This document shows, in pieces, positions 1 through 4,958 of a stretch of 5,187 bases of DNA. The translations under genes were made by a program, and so were the position numbers. Source of the stretch: an uncultured bacterium (GTDB lineage: Bacteria > Planctomycetota > Phycisphaerae > Sedimentisphaerales > Anaerobacaceae); contig CAJVYK010000131.1 in assembly GCA_913009865.1 (NCBI GenBank), forward strand, positions 1 through 5,187, given 5' to 3'. A model generated the notes under the pieces. That model did no database searches. It worked only from the letters and a program-made list of their open reading frames with translations, and had not been told where the DNA came from. Position 1 is the first letter of the stretch; every line of letters begins with the position of its first letter.

Positions 1-2
1 CG

Positions 3-134
3 ATTGAGGCGGATGTGTATGAATCAATCGGGGCTGTAAAGGTTGTGAGTAAATACGTTACCGAAGGGGCGGCTGGGCCAAAGCAGGCAAAGAAGCAAAT
101 TGCATATTGGCAGAAGCGGTTGGCACAGCGATGA
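3..134 (+). CDS. argH: C-terminal end of probable argininosuccinate lyase (partial, 5' end outside window)
   Basis: Frame 3 is open from the window edge to a TGA at 132-134, giving the last 43 residues of a protein. They include EADVYESIGAVKVVSKYVTE and, near the end, GPKQAKKQIAYWQKRL. The pattern DVY, then a variable stretch, then a Gly-rich turn, P-x-Q, a helix with QIA and a terminal RL matches my memory of the C-terminal domain of argininosuccinate lyase (E. coli ArgH ends similarly, with PQQVAQAIAFAQARLG). That enzyme splits argininosuccinate into arginine and fumarate in the cytoplasm. The TGA overlaps the thiL ATG (ATGA), so the two are probably translationally coupled. The catalytic part is not in the window, so the assignment rests on this short tail alone. 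The reading frame is certain and the name is moderately so. Confidence 0.65.
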   Translation: MEADVYESIGAVKVVSKYVTEGAAGPKQAKKQIAYWQKRLAQR

Positions 135-1060
135 GTAACGGTGAAGACGAAATAACCGAATGGTTTGCCCGTCAGAGCAAATTAGATGCAGCGGATTTTC
201 CCATCGGTATTGGGGACGATATGGCCGAGATTCGGCTGGCCGACGATACATCAGTTCTTGTTACCACAGATATGCTGCTGGACGGTGTGCATTTCGACCT
301 AAGAAATGCAACTTTAAAACAGGTCGGGTATAAAGCAATGGCGGTCGGGCTTAGCGATTGTGCGGCAATGGCGACGGCGCCGGTTGCTGCGGTCGTATCT
401 GTCGCATTGCCAAAGGGCTTTGGTGAGGAAGAATTAAAACAGCTTCATTGCGGGATTAGACTTGCCGGTGACAAATTCGGATGCGCTCTTGTCGGCGGTG
501 ATATTACAAGCTGGAAGGGCGAAGAGCGGTTTGCGATAAGTGTGGCAATGCTCAGCAGAGTTGCCGGCAATAAACCTGTAAGACGGTCAGGTGCGAAGGT
601 CGCAGACACTATCTGTGTTACCGGCTCATTAGGCGGTGCAAACTGCGGCAGCGTCCCTAAGCACCTGGAATTTGAGCCGAGAGTTAAAGAAGCGATAGAA
701 ATCGCTCAAACGGTAACCGTGAATGCGATGATTGATATAAGTGATGGACTCAGCAGCGATTTGAACCGAATTTGTCAACAAAGTCGGGTGGGGGCTGTTA
801 TAAATGCAGAGCAAATTCCAATATCAAGCCAGGCGCTAAAGAATGAAAACCCGCTAAGCTCAGCGTTGAACGACGGCGAAGATTTTGAACTGCTCTTTAC
901 CCTTTCTGAAAAGGACTGTCAGAGATTGTTAAAGAGGTGGGATGGGCCGATACCGATTACGCAAATTGGAATGATTACCGACACTAAGAAAATGCAGATA
1001 AAGGAAACCAGCGGCCGGATTAGCGATTTGAAAGCCAAAGGATACGACCACCTTAAATAG
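131..1060 (+). CDS. thiL: Thiamine-monophosphate kinase ThiL
   Basis: 309 residues, close to the usual ThiL length. ThiL uses ATP to phosphorylate thiamine monophosphate to thiamine pyrophosphate, the last step of cofactor synthesis, in the cytoplasm. The family signatures appear in order: IGIGDD at about 25-30, the metal/ATP-binding TTDMLLDGVHF at 45-55, GYKAMAVGLSDCAAM at 66-80, VGGD at 121-124, a Gly-rich TGSLGGA, MIDISDGLSSDL from 200, and the C-terminal NDGEDFELLF from 247. The Asp residues expected for metal binding are present. I chose ATG 131 because it overlaps the upstream stop as ATGA and places the N-terminus (SNGEDEITEWF) at the normal position. An upstream TTG at 107 would only add eight residues encoded inside the upstream gene. 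The TAG stop at 1058-1060 directly abuts a heptamer array. No TPP riboswitch is seen nearby. Confidence 0.95.
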   Translation: MSNGEDEITEWFARQSKLDAADFPIGIGDDMAEIRLADDTSVLVTTDMLLDGVHFDLRNATLKQVGYKAMAVGLSDCAAMATAPVAAVVSVALPKGFGEEELKQLHCGIRLAGDKFGCALVGGDITSWKGEERFAISVAMLSRVAGNKPVRRSGAKVADTICVTGSLGGANCGSVPKHLEFEPRVKEAIEIAQTVTVNAMIDISDGLSSDLNRICQQSRVGAVINAEQIPISSQALKNENPLSSALNDGEDFELLFTLSEKDCQRLLKRWDGPIPITQIGMITDTKKMQIKETSGRISDLKAKGYDHLK

Positions 1061-1095
1061 CGTATAGCGTATAGCGGATAGCGGATAGCGGATAG
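1061..1095 (+). repeat. Heptamer array, five copies of CGKATAG
   Basis: Two CGTATAG units are followed by three CGGATAG units without interruption, and the thiL stop TAG immediately before reads as the tail of a further unit. The array fills nearly all of the 40-bp thiL-tsaE gap and ends 5 bp before the tsaE GTG. The same CGGATAG unit recurs at 4913-4933. It is a simple tandem repeat, not a CRISPR, because there are no spacers. Confidence 0.95.
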
Positions 1096-1100
1096 ATAAA

Positions 1101-1547
1101 GTGGATTGGGATATTACGTCAAAATCACCCGGGCAGACGATCGAACTTGGACGCAAAATAGGGCGGAAATTAAGAGGTGGGGAGGTTGTAGCTGTTTGCG
1201 GGCAGCTGGGCAGCGGCAAAACGCATCTTATTAAAGGGATTGCGGCAGGGGCGGGGGCTAAAGACAGTAAGCAGGTTAACAGTCCTACGTTCGTTATAGT
1301 TAATGAGTATGTGGGCCGGCTGGATATTTACCATATAGACGCTTACCGGCTGAATTCTGTGTCCGAGTTTGAAATGATTGGCTTCGATGATTTTTGCTAT
1401 CCGCAGTCGGTGGTTCTAATTGAGTGGGCGGATAAAATCGAATCAGCCCTGCAGGCGATAGATTACATTCGGATAGAACTCGAACACGCCGGCCAAACGC
1501 AAAGAGACATACACATCGAAAATGCACCCGACTACATTGATAATTGA
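1101..1547 (+). CDS. tsaE: tRNA threonylcarbamoyladenosine biosynthesis ATPase TsaE
   Basis: 148 residues, the normal size for TsaE (YjeE family). TsaE is a small cytoplasmic P-loop ATPase that works with TsaB and TsaD to place threonylcarbamoyl on A37 of ANN-decoding tRNAs. The Walker A motif GQLGSGKT is at 34-41. It is followed by the family motifs NSPTFVIVNEY (60-70), HIDAYRL (78-84) and VVLIEWADK (104-112). The start is a GTG at 1101. No good Shine-Dalgarno precedes it, only a weak GGA in the last repeat unit, and in-frame TAG codons of the heptamer array block any longer reading. The final codons (IDN, then TGA) are written by a second heptamer array, so the native C-terminus may have been altered by it. 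Likely cotranscribed with argH and thiL. Confidence 0.94.
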   Translation: MDWDITSKSPGQTIELGRKIGRKLRGGEVVAVCGQLGSGKTHLIKGIAAGAGAKDSKQVNSPTFVIVNEYVGRLDIYHIDAYRLNSVSEFEMIGFDDFCYPQSVVLIEWADKIESALQAIDYIRIELEHAGQTQRDIHIENAPDYIDN

Positions 1548-1564
1548 TAATTGATAATTGATTA
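1537..1564 (+). repeat. Heptamer array, four copies of TTGATAA
   Basis: There are three exact TTGATAA units followed by TTGATTA. The first one and a half units are coding: they supply the last residues of TsaE and its TGA stop at 1545-1547. The array ends 4 bp before the -35 element of the promoter for the next cistron. Confidence 0.93.
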
Positions 1565-1567
1565 TTT

Positions 1568-1596
1568 TTGGCAACGCATCGTTTATTTCTTATATT
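1568..1596 (+). promoter_or_regulatory. Predicted sigma70-type promoter for the pseudopilin cistron
   Basis: The -35 TTGGCA (1568-1573) and -10 TATATT (1591-1596) each match consensus at five of six positions and are separated by exactly 17 bp. The expected start, 7 nt past the -10, is G1603, which is also the first base of the GGACACTT strand of the structured leader. The promoter lies just after tsaE and reads toward the major pseudopilin gene. It is predicted from sequence only. Confidence 0.6.
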
Positions 1597-1602
1597 TTCC
1601 CT

Positions 1603-1699
1603 GGACACTTATAGACCCTTGTAAAGGGCGGTCTGAAGTGTTTTCGGACGTAATGATTCGAAGCTCTGTCGTCCGTCAAGTGTCCGAGTGAAATTCTCG
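1603..1699 (+). ncRNA. Candidate structured 5' leader with alternative base pairing
   Basis: Several perfect complementary segments are packed into about 100 nt. GGACACTT (1603-1610) pairs with AAGTGTCC (1678-1685). This encloses a hairpin at 1613-1634 (AGAC and CCTT against AAGG and GTCT) and a second at 1645-1675 (CGGACG with CGTCCG), forming a three-way junction. The same 5' strand can instead pair locally, ACACTT (1605-1610) with AAGTGT (1636-1641), extending the first hairpin. TCGGAC (1644-1649) can also pair with GTCCGA (1682-1687). A small CGAG/CTCG hairpin (1685-1699) is followed by a T-rich stretch. I do not recognise it as a known riboswitch class. It could be a regulatory leader, a protein-binding site or a small RNA. 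Confidence 0.45.
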
Positions 1700-1874
1700 A
1701 AGTATTTTAGAGGTGTTTTTGTGGTTTATTTATTTATGGGAGGAATTGCAACTCAAAAGAAAAGTATCCGGAAAGTTAAGTCGTGTATCAATTAAGTCGA
1801 TAGTTTGGACTGTGAAAAACTGCTGTGTTTAGAGATGAGCATTTTTAGTTAAAAAAGAAGCGAAATTTTTATTG
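1700..1874 (+). other. Unassigned rest of the leader before the pseudopilin gene
   Basis: An AT-rich untranslated stretch. It contains two overlapping short reading frames (for example GTG 1721 to TAA 1795, 24 codons, with a GAGGTG ribosome-site-like sequence at 1710-1715) and an 8-bp direct repeat TTAAGTCG at 1776-1783 and 1792-1799. None of these is strong enough to call as a gene or operator. Confidence 0.5.
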
Positions 1875-1882
1875 AAAAGGGG
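1875..1882 (+). promoter_or_regulatory. Ribosome binding site deciding the pseudopilin start
   Basis: A purine run ending AAGGGG lies 7 nt before ATG 1890. It selects that ATG over an in-frame TTG at 1872, whose reading would run through the ribosome binding site itself. Confidence 0.8.
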
Positions 1883-1889
1883 TAAAAAA

Positions 1890-2339
1890 ATGAGAGCAAA
1901 AAGTGGTTTTACATTGGTAGAAATTCTGATTGTGGTGGTCATACTGGGTATTCTGGCGGCTATTGTTATACCGCAGTTTACCGATGCCAGTACTGATGCC
2001 AAGGTATCAAGTATGAAAAGCGACCTTCAAACAGCGCGTTCACAGATTGAGCTGTATAAAATTCAGCACAATGACGTGCTGCCCGGACAGGGAACAGGTG
2101 GGGCTACTTTTGTGCAGTCTATGACCGGTTATACCGATGTTGATGGGACCGTGAAGGCTGCACCTGGTGCCGGTGTTTATGGCCCGTATCTGCAGAAGAT
2201 TCCGACGAATCCCTGGAATGGTTTTGACACTGTTCGCGAAGGTGGTGCTGCTGCACCTGCGAACACGGAAGGCTGGAGATTTGATACCACAACCGGCGAG
2301 TTCCAGGCGGACGACAACGCTGAACACGCACTTTGGTAA
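1890..2339 (+). CDS. GspG-like major pseudopilin (type II secretion / type IV pilin-like prepilin)
   Basis: 149 residues. The short basic leader MRAKSG is cut by prepilin peptidase before F7. The mature protein then begins FTLVE with Glu at +5 and continues as a hydrophobic alpha-helix to about residue 30, ending IPQF. This N-terminal helix anchors the protein in the inner membrane before assembly and packs in the pseudopilus core. Later, GPYLQKIPTNPWNG (98-111) matches the conserved PYL-x-x-(I/L)P-x-(D/N)PW-G segment of GspG. GWRFDTTTGEF from 128 is a tail common to this pseudopilin type. It has its own promoter, leader and terminator, unlike the minor pseudopilins downstream, which fits high expression of a major subunit. 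GspG is the best family label. Whether the machine is a secretion system or a pilus cannot be settled without the ATPase and secretin genes. Confidence 0.88.
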   Translation: MRAKSGFTLVEILIVVVILGILAAIVIPQFTDASTDAKVSSMKSDLQTARSQIELYKIQHNDVLPGQGTGGATFVQSMTGYTDVDGTVKAAPGAGVYGPYLQKIPTNPWNGFDTVREGGAAAPANTEGWRFDTTTGEFQADDNAEHALW

Positions 2340-2356
2340 AAAAAATAGAGTATATA

Positions 2357-2410
2357 GCTGTTGTTAAGCAGCATAACAGCGAAACTGCGGTGGCGATTGT
2401 GACGGTCGCT
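2357..2410 (+). other. Hairpins in the 3' untranslated region of the pseudopilin gene
   Basis: GCTGTT (2357-2362) pairs with AACAGC (2375-2380), extendable by a G-U and a U-A pair. AGCGA (2378-2382) pairs with TCGCT (2406-2410) around a further GCGA/TCGC stem. They lie between the stop codon and the terminator-like hairpin and might protect the 3' end of the transcript. The stems are seen in the sequence and the role is inference. Confidence 0.35.
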
Positions 2411-2421
2411 GGATAAAGGAT

Positions 2422-2460
2422 AAACGGGCTGACCAGGATGAAGCAATGGTCAGCCCGTTT
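2422..2460 (+). terminator. Strong 14-bp hairpin, probable terminator or attenuator
   Basis: The arms 2422-2435 and 2447-2460 are perfectly complementary over 14 bp (AAACGGGCTGACCA and its reverse complement) around an 11-nt loop. The downstream arm ends in TTT, followed by GATTT. The U-tract is therefore imperfect, and some read-through into the minor pseudopilin genes is plausible. The loop holds an AGGA-like ribosome site, and the ATG at 2446 straddles the loop and 3' arm. Confidence 0.7.
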
Positions 2461-2484
2461 GATTTACTACTGTTGACTATTTCA

Positions 2485-2516
2485 CTACGAACTATGAACT
2501 ATGAACTACGAACTAA
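2485..2516 (+). repeat. Heptamer array, four copies of CTAYGAA plus a partial copy
   Basis: The units are CTACGAA, CTATGAA, CTATGAA and CTACGAA, followed by CTAA. The array encodes most of the leader peptide of the next prepilin (MNYELRT). The in-frame ATG 2494 lies across the second unit. The same unit occurs in reverse orientation at 4815-4842. Confidence 0.93.
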
Positions 2517-2910
2517 ATCCAGGGGATTTACATTGGCTGAGGCGATGATGGCAATTGTTGTGCTGGGTATCGCTGCGTCCGGGGTGCTGCTGCCGTTTAC
2601 AAGCGGGGCGAAGGTGCGGGCCGAAGGGATGCGCAGGACTTTAGGGGCCAAGTTGGCAGGCGATTTGATGGAGCAGATTATTAACGCAGACTTCGAGGAT
2701 ATAGTGAACAACTATGATGGGTGTAGTGAAGGCGAAGGACAGGTAGAGGATTGCAGCGGGACGGTGTTTACCGATTCGAATTATGCCAGGTTCAGCAGAG
2801 GCGCAAGCTGTCAATATGATGCCGGCCAGCCGTTTTTCATAATTGCCACAGTATGGGTCAAATACAACGGAAATGAAATTGTAAGTTTAAGCCGACTTAT
2901 CAGCAGGTAA
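2494..2910 (+). CDS. GspI/PilV-like minor pseudopilin
   Basis: 138 residues from ATG 2494. Leader MNYELRTKSRG, predicted cut before F12, then FTLAE with Glu at +5 and a hydrophobic helix (AMMAIVVLGIAASGVLLPF). After the helix comes a charged alpha segment with LAGDLMEQI, as in PilV/GspI minor pilins, and a short C-terminal strand region ending VSLSRLISR. Three cysteines (77, 87, 106) could form a disulfide outside the membrane. The start is uncertain. ATG 2446 has an AGGA 7 nt upstream and would give a 27-residue leader with a hydrophobic LLLL stretch, but it sits inside the preceding hairpin. ATG 2494 gives a normal leader but has no ribosome site and lies in a heptamer array. The stop TAA overlaps the next start (TAATG). 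Confidence 0.82.
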   Translation: MNYELRTKSRGFTLAEAMMAIVVLGIAASGVLLPFTSGAKVRAEGMRRTLGAKLAGDLMEQIINADFEDIVNNYDGCSEGEGQVEDCSGTVFTDSNYARFSRGASCQYDAGQPFFIIATVWVKYNGNEIVSLSRLISR

Positions 2911-3539
2911 TGATGTCAACAAAACCAGGACATAATCATAAGGGATTTACATTAGCTGAGCTGCTGATAGCTTTAATGGTGACAAGTATTGTGCTGACGG
3001 CGGTGGCTACATTGGCTTACGCTATGAGCTCGGCAAATGATGTATCAGACGATACGAGCCAAAAACAGGCGCAGGTGCGTTTCGCTACACTTAGAATTTC
3101 AGAATTGATAAGACACAGCAAGCTCATATTAAAGGCGAATGATGACGATTTGGCTGTTTGGCGGGCTGATGATAACGGCAACGAGCAAATCAATGTCAAT
3201 GAGCTGGTCTATATCGAGGCCGGGCAGAACCGAGATTACATTCGGCTGTTGGAATTTCCATCCGGCACCTGGCTGCTTTCGCTGGCCGGGATTCAAAGTG
3301 GTGATATTAAGCCAACGCTAATGTCTTCTTTCAGTGCGAGATATACGGTGCTGCTGCCGGTGTGCAGCAATGTCCAGTTCTATCCTGGTAGTATTAACCA
3401 ATGGAGTAAGTCTGTGAGTATTTCATTCGGCCTTTCTGAAAATGATGTTGTTCGTCAGTATCAGATAGAAGCTTCTCTTCGCGGCTGGGCGGGGAATCTG
3501 CTTGACGGCAGCGGTAATATCGTAAGTGATGATGATTAA
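2910..3539 (+). CDS. GspJ-like minor pseudopilin with an EF-hand-like loop
   Basis: 209 residues. The leader ends HNHKG and is cut before F13. FTLAE with Glu at +5 and a hydrophobic helix to about residue 39 follow, and the soluble part is about 170 residues, in the GspJ size range. GspJ-type proteins sit at the pseudopilus tip with GspI and GspK, and the gene order here fits that set. Residues 87-98 (DDNGNEQINVNE) match an EF-hand calcium loop at positions 1, 3, 5, 8 and 12. The C-terminus is acidic (SDDD). ATG 2910 overlaps the upstream stop as TAATG. A second ATG at 2913 has better spacing from the AGG at 2905-2907 and may be the one used. The 3' end overlaps the next gene by about 8-14 nt. 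The J label rests on the N-terminus, size and position, not on a unique motif. Confidence 0.8.
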   Translation: MMSTKPGHNHKGFTLAELLIALMVTSIVLTAVATLAYAMSSANDVSDDTSQKQAQVRFATLRISELIRHSKLILKANDDDLAVWRADDNGNEQINVNELVYIEAGQNRDYIRLLEFPSGTWLLSLAGIQSGDIKPTLMSSFSARYTVLLPVCSNVQFYPGSINQWSKSVSISFGLSENDVVRQYQIEASLRGWAGNLLDGSGNIVSDDD

Positions 3540-4731
3540 AACTAAATTCAAATATCGAATATCGAATATCGAATATCGAATGTCGAATAGAAAAGGGGCG
3601 GCACTGCTTGTTGTCCTGTTTATCGTTATGGCAATAACGATTCTGTCTCTGGGCTTTCTGTCGCGCAGCGATGTCGAGTTGGCCTGCGGCGAGAATATGA
3701 TACTGCGAACACAAATGGATTATTTAGCTGAATCAGGGCTGGAACACGCCAGGGGGTTGATACTCAATCCGCAGGATGTTAGTTCTGAATATTGGACGGG
3801 CGCAGAGAGTCTGCAAATAGTTGAAAGCAGCAATGATTACTATGATGTGAGTGTCGAACGCCACGACCCGAATTCAGGGCCGACGTACAGATGCAATTAC
3901 CGGATAACCAGCTCTGCATACAGGCTAAAAGGCGGCGAAGAAGTGGGCCGAAGCAGCTTAACAGCCGAGCTTCGACTCGACCCGGCTATTGGCTTCTGGG
4001 TCAACGGTGGCACGATAATTTCCAGTAGTACCACAATCAATGGTGATGTCTATTGTGACGACAACTTAATAAACAAGGGGACAATTCGTGGTGATGTTTT
4101 TGCAAGCGGCACTATAACCAACTCTGTGATGTCAGGAGGCACAATAACAGGCAGTCGCAATGAAAACGTAAGTAGCGATCCTGTGGATTGGCCCGGACTT
4201 GCAGTAGGTGATTTTGACACAACCTATTATGTCGGCTCTGATAATCATACAGCACAAACACTTACCCTCGACGACTACAATAATGTCTCTCTGCCGACAA
4301 GTCCGACCGGTAATCCCAAAGGTGTCGTTTGGTGCGACAACGATATTACCCTGAGCGGAAATGTATCCATAAACGGCACGCTTGTCGTAAACGGCAATAT
4401 GACCATAAGAGGGACAGGCAACACTATTGCCGCTGTTAAAAATTTCCCTGCACTTATTGTGAATGGAAACTTAACGATAGAATCATCCGGACAGCTTGCG
4501 ATTAATGGTCTGGCCCAGATAAACGGTGACATATCCGTTAATAACAGCGCCTCGAGACTGACCGTATTTGGGGCACTGTTTGTTAACGGCAATCTGAACG
4601 TCTCAGCGGGCAGTGTCAATATTACAGCGGCTCCGGCAAGAGCATCGCTTGAAACCTGGCCGACGGCGGGCAATCCCGCAAGGTGGACACCGGCCGGCGG
4701 GGCCTTTTTTAAGAGTATTGAAAGGGAATAG
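3529..4731 (+). CDS. PilX/GspK-like minor pilin with C-terminal beta-repeat domain
   Basis: 400 residues from ATG 3529. A GTG at 3526 and ATGs at 3532 and 3580 are also in frame. The basic leader ends NRKG and the hydrophobic helix AALLVVLFIVMAITILSLGF follows at about 24-43. There is no Glu at +5, as is normal for GspK and PilX proteins. YLAESGLEHARGLIL (about 65-79) matches their AE-x-G-x-x-x-A motif. From about residue 150 the protein becomes rich in Thr, Ser, Gly and Asn, with recurring strand-turn units INGDVYC, INGTLVV, VNGNMTI, VNGNLTI, INGDISV and VNGNLNV. These suggest a right-handed beta-helix like bactofilin or a PilX-associated C-terminal domain. It ends with a conserved-looking WTPAGGAFFKSIERE. 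It overlaps the upstream gene, so coupling is likely. Residues of the leader are written by a heptamer array. It is probably a tip or cap component, and the exact role is unknown. Confidence 0.85.
   Translation: MMIKTKFKYRISNIEYRMSNRKGAALLVVLFIVMAITILSLGFLSRSDVELACGENMILRTQMDYLAESGLEHARGLILNPQDVSSEYWTGAESLQIVESSNDYYDVSVERHDPNSGPTYRCNYRITSSAYRLKGGEEVGRSSLTAELRLDPAIGFWVNGGTIISSSTTINGDVYCDDNLINKGTIRGDVFASGTITNSVMSGGTITGSRNENVSSDPVDWPGLAVGDFDTTYYVGSDNHTAQTLTLDDYNNVSLPTSPTGNPKGVVWCDNDITLSGNVSINGTLVVNGNMTIRGTGNTIAAVKNFPALIVNGNLTIESSGQLAINGLAQINGDISVNNSASRLTVFGALFVNGNLNVSAGSVNITAAPARASLETWPTAGNPARWTPAGGAFFKSIERE
3552..3586 (+). repeat. Heptamer array, five copies of ATATCGA inside a coding start
   Basis: There are four exact ATATCGA units and a fifth, ATGTCGA, whose single A-to-G change creates the in-frame ATG 3580. 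The array encodes the YRISNIEYRMSN part of the leader of the PilX/GspK-like protein. Confidence 0.94.
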
Positions 4732-4814
4732 TATTTAGTGAATTGAACCACGAGTCACGAACGGCTAATGCTTATCGGCCTTTGCATACGAGGAAAAAGA
4801 AAATCCGAATTTAC

Positions 4815-4865
4815 TTCATAGTTTATGGTTCATAGTTCATAGACTAAGACTGTCAACTATGAACT
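4815..4865 (+). repeat. Heptamer array TTCATAG with inverted copy, hairpin-forming
   Basis: The four units TTCATAG, TTTATGG, TTCATAG and TTCATAG run to 4842. The reverse complement CTATGAA occurs at 4857-4863. AGTTCATAG (4834-4842) and CTATGAACT (4857-4865) form a perfect 9-bp stem with a 14-nt loop. The unit is the reverse complement of the one at 2485-2512. A terminator for the minor pilin operon is possible, but no T-run follows directly. Confidence 0.85.
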
Positions 4866-4912
4866 CATTTTCAGTTCCAATCATACGATTTTAACGATTG
4901 TACCGAGAATAG

Positions 4913-4958
4913 CGGATAGTCGATAGCGGATAGCGTACACCCTAAACGCCATACGCTA
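4913..4958 (+). repeat. Heptamer array CGGATAG with inverted flank
   Basis: CGGATAG, TCGATAG and CGGATAG are followed by the divergent CGTACAC. TAGCGTA (4931-4937) and TACGCTA (4952-4958) form a perfect 7-bp stem with a 14-nt loop. The unit is shared with the array between thiL and tsaE. Confidence 0.85.

Noticed and set aside
1061..1564. Possible CRISPR-like repeats
   Set aside because: The units are 7 bp, contiguous, and have no spacers. They are simple tandem arrays.
929..1608. Minus-strand open frames over thiL, tsaE and the heptamer arrays
   Set aside because: They are antisense to clear genes, their translations are low-complexity where they cross the heptamers, and they have no motif or ribosome site.
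1548..1889. TPP riboswitch because thiL is nearby
   Set aside because: The CUGAGA and GCGUAGGGA-type TPP core sequences are absent, and the structured region lies downstream of thiL and reads into a pilin gene.
1872..1889. TTG 1872 as the pseudopilin start
   Set aside because: It would encode the ribosome binding site as protein. ATG 1890 with AAGGGG 7 nt upstream gives a standard six-residue prepilin leader.
4275..4751. Long minus-strand open frame (158 codons) opposite the PilX-like gene
   Set aside because: It lies entirely antisense to the repetitive beta-region of a well-supported gene, has no recognisable domain, and its openness follows from the Asn/Gly/Thr-rich codons on the + strand.
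4898..4926. TTGTAC-17-CGATAG as a promoter for the H-like gene
   Set aside because: The -10 is a poor match and lies inside a heptamer array, so the match is likely to be chance.
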